Under the pieces are notes generated by a model that was not told the DNA's origin, did not search any database, and saw only the letters and a program-made list of their open reading frames with translations. The position numbers were made by a program, and so were the translations under genes. Source: Clostridium_AD sp050717635 (lineage in GTDB: Bacteria > Bacillota > Clostridia > Clostridiales > Clostridiaceae). Taken from it: 64,000 nt of DNA. The stretch spans positions 186,001 through 250,000 of the forward strand of contig NZ_JBOITO010000003.1 of NCBI RefSeq assembly GCF_050717635.1. The letters are read 5' to 3'. Below are positions 33,221 to 41,179 of the stretch, piece by piece. Numbering within the stretch: the first letter of the stretch is position 1; each line of letters starts with the position of its first letter.

Positions 33221-34393
33221 ATGGATATTAAAGAACAAGCAATGCAAGCTCATAAAGAATGGAGAGGTAAAATTGAAGTAGTTTCTACAGTACCTGTAAA
33301 AGATAGTAAGGATCTTTCTATAGCTTATACACCGGGGGTTGCAGAGCCTTGTCTTGCAATTCAAAAAGACATAAATTTATCTTATGAACTTACAAGAAGA
33401 TGGAATCTTGTAGCCGTTGTAACAGATGGTACTGCTGTTTTAGGCCTGGGTGATATTGGACCAGAGGCAGGGATGCCGGTAATGGAAGGGAAATGTGTAT
33501 TATTCAAAACTTTTGGTGATGTTGATGCTTTCCCTCTATGTATACGTTCTAAAGATGTAGATGAAATTGTAAGGACAGTTGAGTTACTTCAAGGTAGCTT
33601 TGGTGGAATTAATTTAGAGGATATAAGTGGACCTAGATGCTTTGAAATCGAAAGAAGACTAAAAGAAGTATGCGATATTCCAATTTTCCACGATGATCAA
33701 CATGGAACAGCTATTGTAGTTCTTGCGGGAATAATTAACTCTCTCAAAATAGTAAATAAAGATATTAAAGATATTAAGGTAGTAGTAAATGGTGCAGGTG
33801 CTGCTGGGGTTGCTGTAACAAAATTACTAATGACTATGGGAGTAGCTGAAGTCATTATGTGTGATAGAAAGGGTGCCATCTATGAAGGTAGAGAAAATCT
33901 TGGTGGAGAAAAAGATTTAATGGCAAAAAATACTAATCATGATAAGGTTAAGGGGAGTTTGAAGGAAGTAATCGTTGGAGCCGACGTTTTCTTAGGAGTA
34001 TCAGATGCTAACCTAGTAAGCCAAGATATGGTAAGAAGTATGGCAAAGGATGCTATTATATTCGCTATGGCAAATCCAAACCCAGAAATTCTACCGTCTT
34101 TAGCTAAGGAAGCCGGTGCAAGAGTAGTTGGTACTGGAAGATCAGATTTTCCAAACCAAATCAACAATGTATTGGCATTCCCTGGAATATTCAGAGGAAC
34201 ATTGGATGTTAGAGCAAGCGACATAAATAATGAGATGAAGATTGCTGCAGCAGTAGCCTTGGCATCATTAGTTAGTGATGAAGAATTAAATGAAGATTTT
34301 GTTATTCCATTTGCATTTGATCCAAGAGTTGGGAAAACTGTGGCTGAAGCTGTAAAAGAAGCTGCTAGAAAATCTGGAGTAGCTAGAATATAA
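33221..34393 (+). CDS. Malic enzyme (NAD(P)-dependent, decarboxylating)
   Basis: A 390-residue short-type bacterial malic enzyme; the ATG at 33221 has AGGGGA 7 nt upstream, while the earlier in-frame ATG at 33212 overlaps it. Motifs: YTPGVAEPC (catalytic Tyr), metal-binding FHDDQHGTA, dinucleotide-binding NGAGAAGVA, and MANPNPEILP. It interconverts malate with pyruvate and CO2. Between frdA and fumarase it either feeds pyruvate carbon into malate or oxidises part of the malate to supply reductant for fumarate reduction. The NAD versus NADP preference cannot be read safely. Confidence 0.92.
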   Translation: MDIKEQAMQAHKEWRGKIEVVSTVPVKDSKDLSIAYTPGVAEPCLAIQKDINLSYELTRRWNLVAVVTDGTAVLGLGDIGPEAGMPVMEGKCVLFKTFGDVDAFPLCIRSKDVDEIVRTVELLQGSFGGINLEDISGPRCFEIERRLKEVCDIPIFHDDQHGTAIVVLAGIINSLKIVNKDIKDIKVVVNGAGAAGVAVTKLLMTMGVAEVIMCDRKGAIYEGRENLGGEKDLMAKNTNHDKVKGSLKEVIVGADVFLGVSDANLVSQDMVRSMAKDAIIFAMANPNPEILPSLAKEAGARVVGTGRSDFPNQINNVLAFPGIFRGTLDVRASDINNEMKIAAAVALASLVSDEELNEDFVIPFAFDPRVGKTVAEAVKEAARKSGVARI

Positions 34394-34443
34394 TTATAAA
34401 GAAGTGTTAGAAATAGAAAACAAATGGAAGGAGTTATGGGTTA

Positions 34444-35286
34444 ATGCGTAAAGTAGATGTAAAAGAAATAGTAAATGCTTTAAGTGACATGAGTATAAAG
34501 ACGAATTTTTATGTGGGAGAAGACGTATTATGTGCCTTTGATAAATCACTAAAAACAGAAACATCACCAGTAGGAAAAGAGATTATAGCTAATTTAATTA
34601 AAAATGCGGATATTGCTAAAACTGACCAAGTACCAATTTGTCAGGATACAGGAATGGCGGTGGTATTTGTAGAACTAGGTCAAGAAGTTGAGTTAATTGG
34701 GGGGAATATTACAGACGCCATTAACGAAGGAGTACGACGTGGATATAAAGAAGGATATTTAAGAAAATCCGTTGTGGAAGACCCTTTACTTAGAAAAAAT
34801 ACAGGGGATAATACCCCTGCTGTTATCTATTATGATATTGTACCAGGTGATAAAGTGAAAGTAACACTAGCACCAAAAGGTTTTGGTTCTGAAAACATGA
34901 GTAGATTAAAAATGCTTAAACCATCAGATGGGTTAAATGGAGTACTTGATTTTGTTGTAGAAGCAGTTTCACTTGCAGGTCCAAATCCATGCCCACCTAT
35001 TGTTGTAGGTGTTGGTATAGGCGGTACATCAGATAAAGCAATGTATCTTGCGAAAAAAGCATTAACAAGAAATATTGGTAGCCATAATGAAACAGAGCAT
35101 TTAAAAGAAATTGAATTAACTTTGCTAGAAAAAATTAATGCACTAGGAATAGGACCTCAAGGACTAGGGGGAAATACTACAGCCCTTGCTGTGAATGTGG
35201 AAGCTTTTGCAACACATATTGCAGGACTTCCTGTAGCTGTAAATATTAACTGTCATGTGGCAAGACATGCAGTAACAATAATATAA
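34444..35286 (+). CDS. Fumarate hydratase alpha subunit (class I, two-subunit)
   Basis: A 280-residue subunit of the oxygen-sensitive [4Fe-4S] fumarase/tartrate dehydratase family. The three cluster Cys are in PICQDTGMA, GPNPCPPIVVG and NINCHVARHA. Converts malate and fumarate reversibly. AAGGAG ten nt before the ATG; the beta subunit follows after 12 nt. Confidence 0.93.
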   Translation: MRKVDVKEIVNALSDMSIKTNFYVGEDVLCAFDKSLKTETSPVGKEIIANLIKNADIAKTDQVPICQDTGMAVVFVELGQEVELIGGNITDAINEGVRRGYKEGYLRKSVVEDPLLRKNTGDNTPAVIYYDIVPGDKVKVTLAPKGFGSENMSRLKMLKPSDGLNGVLDFVVEAVSLAGPNPCPPIVVGVGIGGTSDKAMYLAKKALTRNIGSHNETEHLKEIELTLLEKINALGIGPQGLGGNTTALAVNVEAFATHIAGLPVAVNINCHVARHAVTII

Positions 35287-35298
35287 GGAGGGGAAAAG

Positions 35299-35850
35299 AT
35301 GGAAATCAAACACATATCTACTCCTTTAACACAGGAGAAAGTTAAGGATTTAAAATCAGGAGATGCTGTTTTAATATCAGGAACCATGTACACTGGAAGA
35401 GATGCAGCCCATCAGAAACTAGTAGATGCAATTAATAATGGCGAATCATTACCCTTTGATCCAAAAGATTCCATTGTATACTATGTAGGACCTGCTCCAA
35501 CTAAACCAGGGAATATCATAGGGTCTGCTGGACCTACTACAAGCTACAGGATGGATGATTTGACTGTGCCACTTCTTGAATTAGGACTTACTGGAATGAT
35601 TGGAAAAGGATATAGAAGTCAAACAGTAATAGACTCAATGATAAAGAATGGTGCTGTATATTTTGCCGCAACAGGTGGCGCAGGAGCGCTCATTGCCAGT
35701 TCAATAACAGAATGTGAAATTATTGCTTATACAGAATTAGGACCTGAAGCTGTTCGTAAACTTACAGTAAAAGATTTTCCGGCTGTAGTTGTAATAGATT
35801 CTAAAGGAAATAATCTTTATGAAACAGAGAGAAAGAAATATCAGAAATAG
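35299..35850 (+). CDS. Fumarate hydratase beta subunit
   Basis: A 183-residue C-terminal-type subunit of class I fumarase with GTMYTGRDAAHQK, YYVGPAPTKPG, GSAGPTTSYRMD and the late CEIIAYTELGPEA segment. Works with the alpha subunit at 34444. RBS AGGAGGGG. Confidence 0.93.
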   Translation: MEIKHISTPLTQEKVKDLKSGDAVLISGTMYTGRDAAHQKLVDAINNGESLPFDPKDSIVYYVGPAPTKPGNIIGSAGPTTSYRMDDLTVPLLELGLTGMIGKGYRSQTVIDSMIKNGAVYFAATGGAGALIASSITECEIIAYTELGPEAVRKLTVKDFPAVVVIDSKGNNLYETERKKYQK

Positions 35851-35892
35851 TGTAAAAGAGAACATATAATTTGTTAACTAAATTGTATTAGC

Positions 35893-35929
35893 GCAACGTG
35901 TTGTAATAGTGCAACACGTTGCACTATTA
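35893..35929 (+). promoter_or_regulatory. Tandem palindromic sites upstream of abfD, probable activator-binding sites
   Basis: Site 2 (35904-35929) is a near-perfect palindrome with 12-bp arms (TAATAGTGCAAC and GTTGCACTATTA) around AC. Site 1 (35893-35903, GCAACGTGTTG) repeats its core and directly adjoins it. Centre of site 2 lies about 185 bp above the -24 element, a usual enhancer distance. A related half-conserved site is at 36015-36037. Alternative reading: a weak fumarase terminator hairpin, though no T-run follows. Confidence 0.6.
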
Positions 35930-36008
35930 CATTTATAATTTTATTGGTATAGGTTTTCTAGTTAAACAATTTACAATCAATGCGTAAGTAATGCTTTTCA
36001 TTGATTAA

Positions 36009-36049
36009 ATACATTAATAGTGGTGTAGAATTGCACCTAACTAATGTAT
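36009..36049 (+). promoter_or_regulatory. Third candidate activator site upstream of abfD
   Basis: TAATAGTG (36015-36022) and TTGCACC (36031-36037) repeat both halves of the palindrome at 35904 with one extra base between them. They sit inside the inverted repeat ATACATTA (36009-36016) / TAATGTAT (36042-36049). Confidence 0.45.
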
Positions 36050-36100
36050 GTTCTAGCCAGTACATAACGGCCGCTACCTGAAGACACGCAATTTATGAAG

Positions 36101-36118
36101 TTGGCATGAAAATTGCTA
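36101..36118 (+). promoter_or_regulatory. Sigma54 (-24/-12) promoter of the abfD operon
   Basis: TTGGCATGAAAATTGCTA has GG at 36103-36104 and GC at 36115-36116, the exact 12-bp periodicity, and matches the consensus TTGGCAYG-N4-TTGCW in nearly every base. Expected start about 36130, giving a 50-nt leader with AAAGGAG before abfD. Confidence 0.88.
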
Positions 36119-36180
36119 TGTATAATTATGAAACTAAAAAATAAATTAACTAAATTTAAAATATAAAGGAGCTGTTTTTA

Positions 36181-37635
36181 ATGGGAATGATGACTGGAGA
36201 ACAATATGAAGAAAGTCTTAGAAAATTAAAATTAAATGTTTATATGTTTGGTGAGAAGGTAGAGAACGTAGTGGACAACCCAATAATACGTCCTTCAATG
36301 AACTCAGTTAAAATGACTTATGATTTGGCACAAATGCCTGAATACGAAGATTTAATGGTTGTTACATCAAGTCTTACAGGTAAAAAAATCAATAGATTTG
36401 GTAATCTTCACCAAAACACTGATGATCTAATTAAAAAAGTTAAAATGCAAAGATTATGTGGACAAAAAACTGCTTCATGTTTTCAGAGATGTGTTGGTAT
36501 GGATGCGTTTAACTCTGAATTTAGTACTACTTATGAAACTGATAAAGAACATGGAACTAATTATCATGAGAGATTCAAAAAGTTTTTAACATATGTTCAT
36601 GATAATGATTTAATCGTAGATGGAGCAATGACAGATCCAAAAGGCGATAGAGGTTTATCTCCATCAAAACAAGAAGATCCAGATATGTTTCTTCACGTAG
36701 TTGAAAGAAGAGCTGATGGTATTATAGTTAGAGGAGCAAAGGCTCATCAAACTGGTATATGTAATTCTCATGAAGTATTAGTTATGCCAACTATGGCTAT
36801 GAGACCAGAAGATAAGGACTATGCGGTGTCATTTTCAGTACCAACAGATACAAAAGGTATTATTATGATTCTTGGACGTCAATCTTGCGATACAAGAAAA
36901 AGTGAAGAAGGAGCAGATCTAGACGTTGGAAATTATAATTTTGGTGGAGTAGAAGCCTTAACTATATTTGATGATGTATTCGTACCAAATGATAGAATAT
37001 TCTTAAACGGAGAAACTGAATTTGCAGGAATGCTTGTTGAGAGATTTGCTGGATATCATAGACAAAGTTATGGTGGATGTAAAACTGGTGTAGGTGATGT
37101 GCTTATTGGAGCTACAGCACTTGCTGCAGAATATAATGGAACTGCAAAAGTATCACACATTAAAGACAAGATAATAGAAATGACACATTTAAATGAAACA
37201 CTATATGCTTGTGGAATTGCATGTTCTGCAGAAGGTCATAAAACAGAGGCCGGCAACTTCATAATAGATTTGTTACTTGCTAATGTATGTAAGCAAAATG
37301 TTACAAGATTCCCATATGAAATTGTAAGACTTGCTGAAGATATTGCTGGAGGACTTATGGTAACTATGCCTTCAGGTAAAGACTTTACAGGAGAATTTAC
37401 TGGACCTTACTGTGAAAAGTACTTAAAAGGTGTTGCATCTGTTTCTACTGAAAATAGAATGAGAGTATTAAGATTAATAGAAAATATGTCTCTTGGAACA
37501 GCTGCAGTTGGTTATAGAACAGAATCAATGCATGGTGCAGGTTCACCACAAGCTCAAAGAATAATGATAGCAAGACAAAGTAATTTAGGTCATAAAAAAG
37601 CTTTAGCAAAAGTTATTGCAAGAATAAAAGAATAG
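36181..37635 (+). CDS. abfD: 4-Hydroxybutyryl-CoA dehydratase (vinylacetyl-CoA delta-isomerase)
   Basis: A 484-residue enzyme of the flavin- and [4Fe-4S]-dependent family that converts 4-hydroxybutyryl-CoA to crotonyl-CoA by a ketyl-radical mechanism. Cluster ligands are seen as Cys100 and Cys104 in QKTASCFQRCVGMD, and His and Cys seven residues apart in GYHRQSYGGCKTG (about 293 and 300). Other family blocks: VDGAMTDPKGDRG, RGAKAHQTG, SCDTRKSEEGADLD, HGAGSPQAQR. Start and length agree with characterised clostridial enzymes. First gene of the sigma54-driven operon. Confidence 0.95.
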   Translation: MGMMTGEQYEESLRKLKLNVYMFGEKVENVVDNPIIRPSMNSVKMTYDLAQMPEYEDLMVVTSSLTGKKINRFGNLHQNTDDLIKKVKMQRLCGQKTASCFQRCVGMDAFNSEFSTTYETDKEHGTNYHERFKKFLTYVHDNDLIVDGAMTDPKGDRGLSPSKQEDPDMFLHVVERRADGIIVRGAKAHQTGICNSHEVLVMPTMAMRPEDKDYAVSFSVPTDTKGIIMILGRQSCDTRKSEEGADLDVGNYNFGGVEALTIFDDVFVPNDRIFLNGETEFAGMLVERFAGYHRQSYGGCKTGVGDVLIGATALAAEYNGTAKVSHIKDKIIEMTHLNETLYACGIACSAEGHKTEAGNFIIDLLLANVCKQNVTRFPYEIVRLAEDIAGGLMVTMPSGKDFTGEFTGPYCEKYLKGVASVSTENRMRVLRLIENMSLGTAAVGYRTESMHGAGSPQAQRIMIARQSNLGHKKALAKVIARIKE

Positions 37636-37674
37636 TTTATCAAATTAATATTTTTCACAATATAAAAATACCAG

Positions 37675-37706
37675 AACATATGTGGGCATAGAAACCCACA
37701 TATGTT
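37675..37706 (+). terminator. Hairpin after abfD, possible partial terminator
   Basis: AACATATGTGGG (37675-37686) and CCCACATATGTT (37695-37706) form a perfect 12-bp stem, but only TTAAAAG follows. It may reduce or stabilise transcript between abfD and the downstream genes. Confidence 0.5.
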
Positions 37707-37726
37707 TAAAAGAATGGAGTGGTGAA

Positions 37727-38029
37727 ATGATTGCTAAAAACGTTATATTTGCTGAGATTGAAAAAATCCTTGAATTGATTGTTAGGCCAAAATTAGCAGA
37801 GCACAATGGGAATATTGAACTTGTTAGCGTTGATAATGATGGAATAGTTCAAGTTAAGCTTTTAGGTGAATGTAGTGGATGTATATCCGCAAAATATACC
37901 GTTGAAGATTTAGTTGAAACTCCACTTAAAGAAGCAATACCTGGTATTAAAAAGGTGATACTTAAAAATGAAGTAAGTGAAGATCTATTAGATCAAGCAA
38001 GAAAAATTTTAAGTAAAAGTAAAAGATAG
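37727..38029 (+). CDS. NifU C-terminal-like Fe-S carrier protein
   Basis: A 100-residue protein starting at the ATG at 37727 (GGAGTGG upstream; the longer reading begins inside the hairpin). The NifU C-terminal/Nfu fold is shown by ELIVRPKLAEHNGNIELVSVD and the CxxC motif in LGECSGCISA, where Nfu proteins hold a transient [4Fe-4S] cluster between two monomers. Lying between abfD and the CoA-transferases, it may deliver clusters to AbfD or related Fe-S enzymes. Confidence 0.8.
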   Translation: MIAKNVIFAEIEKILELIVRPKLAEHNGNIELVSVDNDGIVQVKLLGECSGCISAKYTVEDLVETPLKEAIPGIKKVILKNEVSEDLLDQARKILSKSKR

Positions 38030-38301
38030 TGAGAATCGGTATTAAATATTGTGGAGGATGTAATCCAAGGTATGATAGAGCTGATTTAGTTTCAAAGTTA
38101 AAAGAATATATTGGTGATGGACACACTATTGAAACCGCAAAACAAGAAATTATTTACGATGTAGTTGTTGTTTTAAGCGGATGTACAAGTGCTTGTGCAA
38201 ATCACCATAACCTTGAAGCCAAATATGAAAAGATATTTGTAAGTAGTGAAAGTGATTATATTAAATTGCTCAATATTATAGACAAAATAAAAGATTTGTA
38301 A
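38029..38301 (+). CDS. Small Cys-rich protein of unknown function
   Basis: A 90-residue protein starting at GTG 38029, which shares its first base with the preceding stop. MRIGIKYCGGCNPRYDR and VVVLSGCTSACANHHN give five Cys in two groups, suggesting metal or Fe-S binding. Remaining sequence is an alpha/beta pattern (VVVVLSG strand). I do not recognise a named family. Its position inside the 4-hydroxybutyrate operon and coupled translation to the Nfu-like gene suggest a helper of Fe-S enzyme maturation. Confidence 0.7.
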   Translation: MRIGIKYCGGCNPRYDRADLVSKLKEYIGDGHTIETAKQEIIYDVVVVLSGCTSACANHHNLEAKYEKIFVSSESDYIKLLNIIDKIKDL

Positions 38302-38319
38302 CTTAGGGGAGTGATAATC

Positions 38320-39621
38320 ATTAATATAGATAAAATTTATAAATCAAAGGTTATTACAGCTAAGCAAGCTGTTTCGAAAATAAAGTCTGGAAACAGAGTA
38401 GTTACTGGACATGCTTGTGCAGAACCATCAGAACTTATAGCTGCAATGGTAGCTAATAGTGAAGCTTATGAAAATGTTGAAATAGTGCATATGGTGGCAA
38501 TGAGTGGTAGTGAGTATGCGAAGGTCGGCATGGAAAAGCATTTTAGACACAACTCATTATTTGTAGGCGGAAGTGTAAGAGAAGCAATAAGTTCAGGAAG
38601 AGCAGATTTTACGCCTTGTTTTTTTTCTGGTGTTCCAGAGCTATTTAAAAATGGAAGTTTACCAGTAGATGTAGCACTTATTCAAGTTTCCACACCTGAT
38701 AAATATGGATATTGTAGTTTAGGTGTATCTGTTGATTATACAAAGCCAGCAGCAAAATCTGCAAAACTTGTAATTGCGGAAGTAAATGCTAAAATGCCAA
38801 GAACTATGGGAGACGCCTTTATACATATTTCTGATATAGATTATATTGTAGAGGCAAATCATGAAATAATAGAGCTTCAACCTCCTAAAATTGGAAATAT
38901 TGAGAAAGCTATTGGAGAGCATTGTGCCTCTTTAGTTGAAAATGGTTCTACACTTCAACTTGGAATAGGAGCTATACCAGATGCAGTGCTTTTATTTTTG
39001 AAAGATAAAGTGGACTTAGGTATTCATTCAGAAATGATTTCAGATGGTGTAATAGACCTAGTTGAATCAGGAGTTATAACAAATAAGGAAAAAACAATTC
39101 ATCCAGGAAAAATAGTTGTAACTTTCCTTATGGGAACTAAAAGACTTTATGATTTTGTTGATAATAATCCAATGGTTGAAATGTATTCTGTAGATTATGT
39201 AAATAATCCTATTACAATTGCTAAAAATCATAAAATGGTTTGTATAAATTCAGCAATTCAAGTAGATTTAATGGGCCAGGTCAACGCAGAAACTATAGGA
39301 TTAACGCAGTTTAGTGGAACTGGTGGACAAGTTGACTTTATTAGAGGTGCATCAATGGCAAAGGATGGTAAGTCTATCATTGCTATGCCTTCTACAGCAG
39401 GCAGAGGAAAGATTTCTAGAATAGCATCAATGCTTGATGAAGGAGCCGCCGTTACAACACTTAGAAATGATGTACACTATGTAGTTACAGAATATGGAAT
39501 TGCAGAACTTAAAGGTAAAACTCTAAGTGATAGAGGCAGAGCCTTAATTGGGATTGCTCATCCGGATTTTAGACCTGAACTTATAAAACAGTGGGAATTT
39601 AGGTTCAAAAAACAATTTTAA
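38320..39621 (+). CDS. cat2: 4-Hydroxybutyrate CoA-transferase
   Basis: A 433-residue CoA-transferase moving CoA from acetyl-CoA or butyryl-CoA to 4-hydroxybutyrate. Family blocks: HACAEPSELIAAMV, MVAMSGSEYAKVGMEKHFRH, PVDVALIQVSTPDKYGYCSLG, the catalytic Glu in VVTEYGIAELKG-type C-terminal region, and SAIQVDLMGQVNAET. The in-frame GTG at 38311 touches the AGGGGA RBS; an ATT at 38320 has 5-8 nt spacing and aligns the protein with the start of C. kluyveri Cat2 as I recall it (M..EIYK). So an ATT start is proposed. No ATG exists near this end. Confidence 0.88.
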   Translation: MNIDKIYKSKVITAKQAVSKIKSGNRVVTGHACAEPSELIAAMVANSEAYENVEIVHMVAMSGSEYAKVGMEKHFRHNSLFVGGSVREAISSGRADFTPCFFSGVPELFKNGSLPVDVALIQVSTPDKYGYCSLGVSVDYTKPAAKSAKLVIAEVNAKMPRTMGDAFIHISDIDYIVEANHEIIELQPPKIGNIEKAIGEHCASLVENGSTLQLGIGAIPDAVLLFLKDKVDLGIHSEMISDGVIDLVESGVITNKEKTIHPGKIVVTFLMGTKRLYDFVDNNPMVEMYSVDYVNNPITIAKNHKMVCINSAIQVDLMGQVNAETIGLTQFSGTGGQVDFIRGASMAKDGKSIIAMPSTAGRGKISRIASMLDEGAAVTTLRNDVHYVVTEYGIAELKGKTLSDRGRALIGIAHPDFRPELIKQWEFRFKKQF

Positions 39622-39636
39622 ATAGGAGGTGCTAGA

Positions 39637-41151
39637 ATGAATACTGAGAGAATAAGAAATGCCTGTTTAGAAAATAAAATAATGAGCGCGAAAGAAGCTG
39701 CAAAACTTATAAAAGATAAAATGGTTGTTGGCGTAAGTGGTTTTACGCCATCTGGTTATCCAAAGGCAGTTCCACTCGCACTAGCCGCTAGAGTAAAAGC
39801 TACTGGTGAGAAAATGAAATTAACTTTATATTCCGGTGCTTCCGTTGGACCTGAAATTGATGGTGCATGGGTTGAGGCAGGAATTATATCTAAAAGACTG
39901 CCATACCAAACTAACACTGAACTAAGGAATAGCATCAATAAAGGTGATATTGATTATATAGACATGCATTTAAGTCATAGTAGTCAATACGTAGACTTTG
40001 GAATGATTCCAAAAGTAAATGTAGCAATTATTGAAGCTGTTGCAATTACAGAAGATGGATGCATTGTACCTTCTACCGCTATTGGAAATGCAGCATCTTA
40101 TATAAAAAATGCAGATTTTGTAATTGTAGAAGTTAATGAAAATCAACCTATTCAATTAGAGGGAATGGCAGATATATATATGCTAGAAAAACCACCTAAT
40201 AGAAAACCAATTCCACTAATGCATCCAAGAGATAGAATTGGAACAACCTGCATACCCTGTGGAATTGAAAAAATAGCAGCAATTGTTATGACAGACTTAG
40301 TGGATAAGACAAGGCCATTTGCAGCAATTAACGAAGCCTCAAAGAAAATTTCTAAAAATTTAATTAGCTTTTTAGAGAATGAAGTAGAAAAAGGTAGACT
40401 TCCAGAGAATTTATTACCACTGCAATCTGGTGTAGGTAGTGTTGCCAATGCTGTACTTGGAGGGCTTTGTGAGTCGAGTTTTAAGAATTTAACTTGTTAT
40501 ACAGAGGTAATTCAAGATTCTATGTTAGATTTATTAAAATGTGGGAAGGCAGAAATGTTATCTTCCACGGCTATAAGTCTTTCTCCAGAAAGAATGGTTA
40601 AATTTAAAGAAGAAATAGATTTATACAAAGAAAAAATTGTTCTAAGACCTCAGGATATAAGTAATAATCCTGAGATTGCAAGAAGAATAGGTGTTATTGC
40701 TATGAATACCGCTATAGAAGCAGATATTTATGGTAATGTAAACTCAACACACATAATGGGTAGTAAAATGATGAATGGTATTGGTGGATCTGGAGATTTT
40801 GCAAGAAATGCATATTTAACAATATTCACAACAGAGTCTATTGCTAAAAATGGAGATATATCTTCGATTGTACCAATGGTATCTCATGTAGATCACACAG
40901 AGCATGATGTTATGGTTATTGTAACAGAGCAAGGTGTAGCAGATTTAAGAGGATTATGCCCTAGAAAAAGAGCAGTGGCAATTATTAATAATTGTGCACA
41001 TCCAGATTATAAAGAAGAACTTATGAAATATTTTGAAGATGCGCAGCTTACTGGAGCAAAACATACACCACATAACCTTGAGAAATCTTTGGGATGGCAT
41101 AGTAGATTTTTAGCTACTGGCTCTATGAAAGAAAAAATAGCAAACAAATAA
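39637..41151 (+). CDS. cat1: Succinyl-CoA:CoA-transferase
   Basis: A 504-residue acetyl-CoA hydrolase/transferase-family enzyme activating succinate to succinyl-CoA, typically with acetyl-CoA. Motifs: SGFTPSGYPKAVPLAL, LYSGASVGPEIDG, QSGVGSVANAVLGGLCES, catalytic region SCYTEVIQDSMLDL, NSTHIMGSKMMNGIGGSGDF and VTEQGVADLRGLCP. It is shorter at the N-terminus than the C. kluyveri form I recall. AGGAGGTG RBS, 15 nt after cat2. Confidence 0.9.
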   Translation: MNTERIRNACLENKIMSAKEAAKLIKDKMVVGVSGFTPSGYPKAVPLALAARVKATGEKMKLTLYSGASVGPEIDGAWVEAGIISKRLPYQTNTELRNSINKGDIDYIDMHLSHSSQYVDFGMIPKVNVAIIEAVAITEDGCIVPSTAIGNAASYIKNADFVIVEVNENQPIQLEGMADIYMLEKPPNRKPIPLMHPRDRIGTTCIPCGIEKIAAIVMTDLVDKTRPFAAINEASKKISKNLISFLENEVEKGRLPENLLPLQSGVGSVANAVLGGLCESSFKNLTCYTEVIQDSMLDLLKCGKAEMLSSTAISLSPERMVKFKEEIDLYKEKIVLRPQDISNNPEIARRIGVIAMNTAIEADIYGNVNSTHIMGSKMMNGIGGSGDFARNAYLTIFTTESIAKNGDISSIVPMVSHVDHTEHDVMVIVTEQGVADLRGLCPRKRAVAIINNCAHPDYKEELMKYFEDAQLTGAKHTPHNLEKSLGWHSRFLATGSMKEKIANK

Positions 41152-41179
41152 AGCAACATATTTTAGGAGGAATTTACAA

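Noticed and set aside
35893..35929. Fumarase operon terminator
   Set aside because: The stem is strong, but no T-run follows and a second related site lies further down; activator sites fit better. Not fully excluded.
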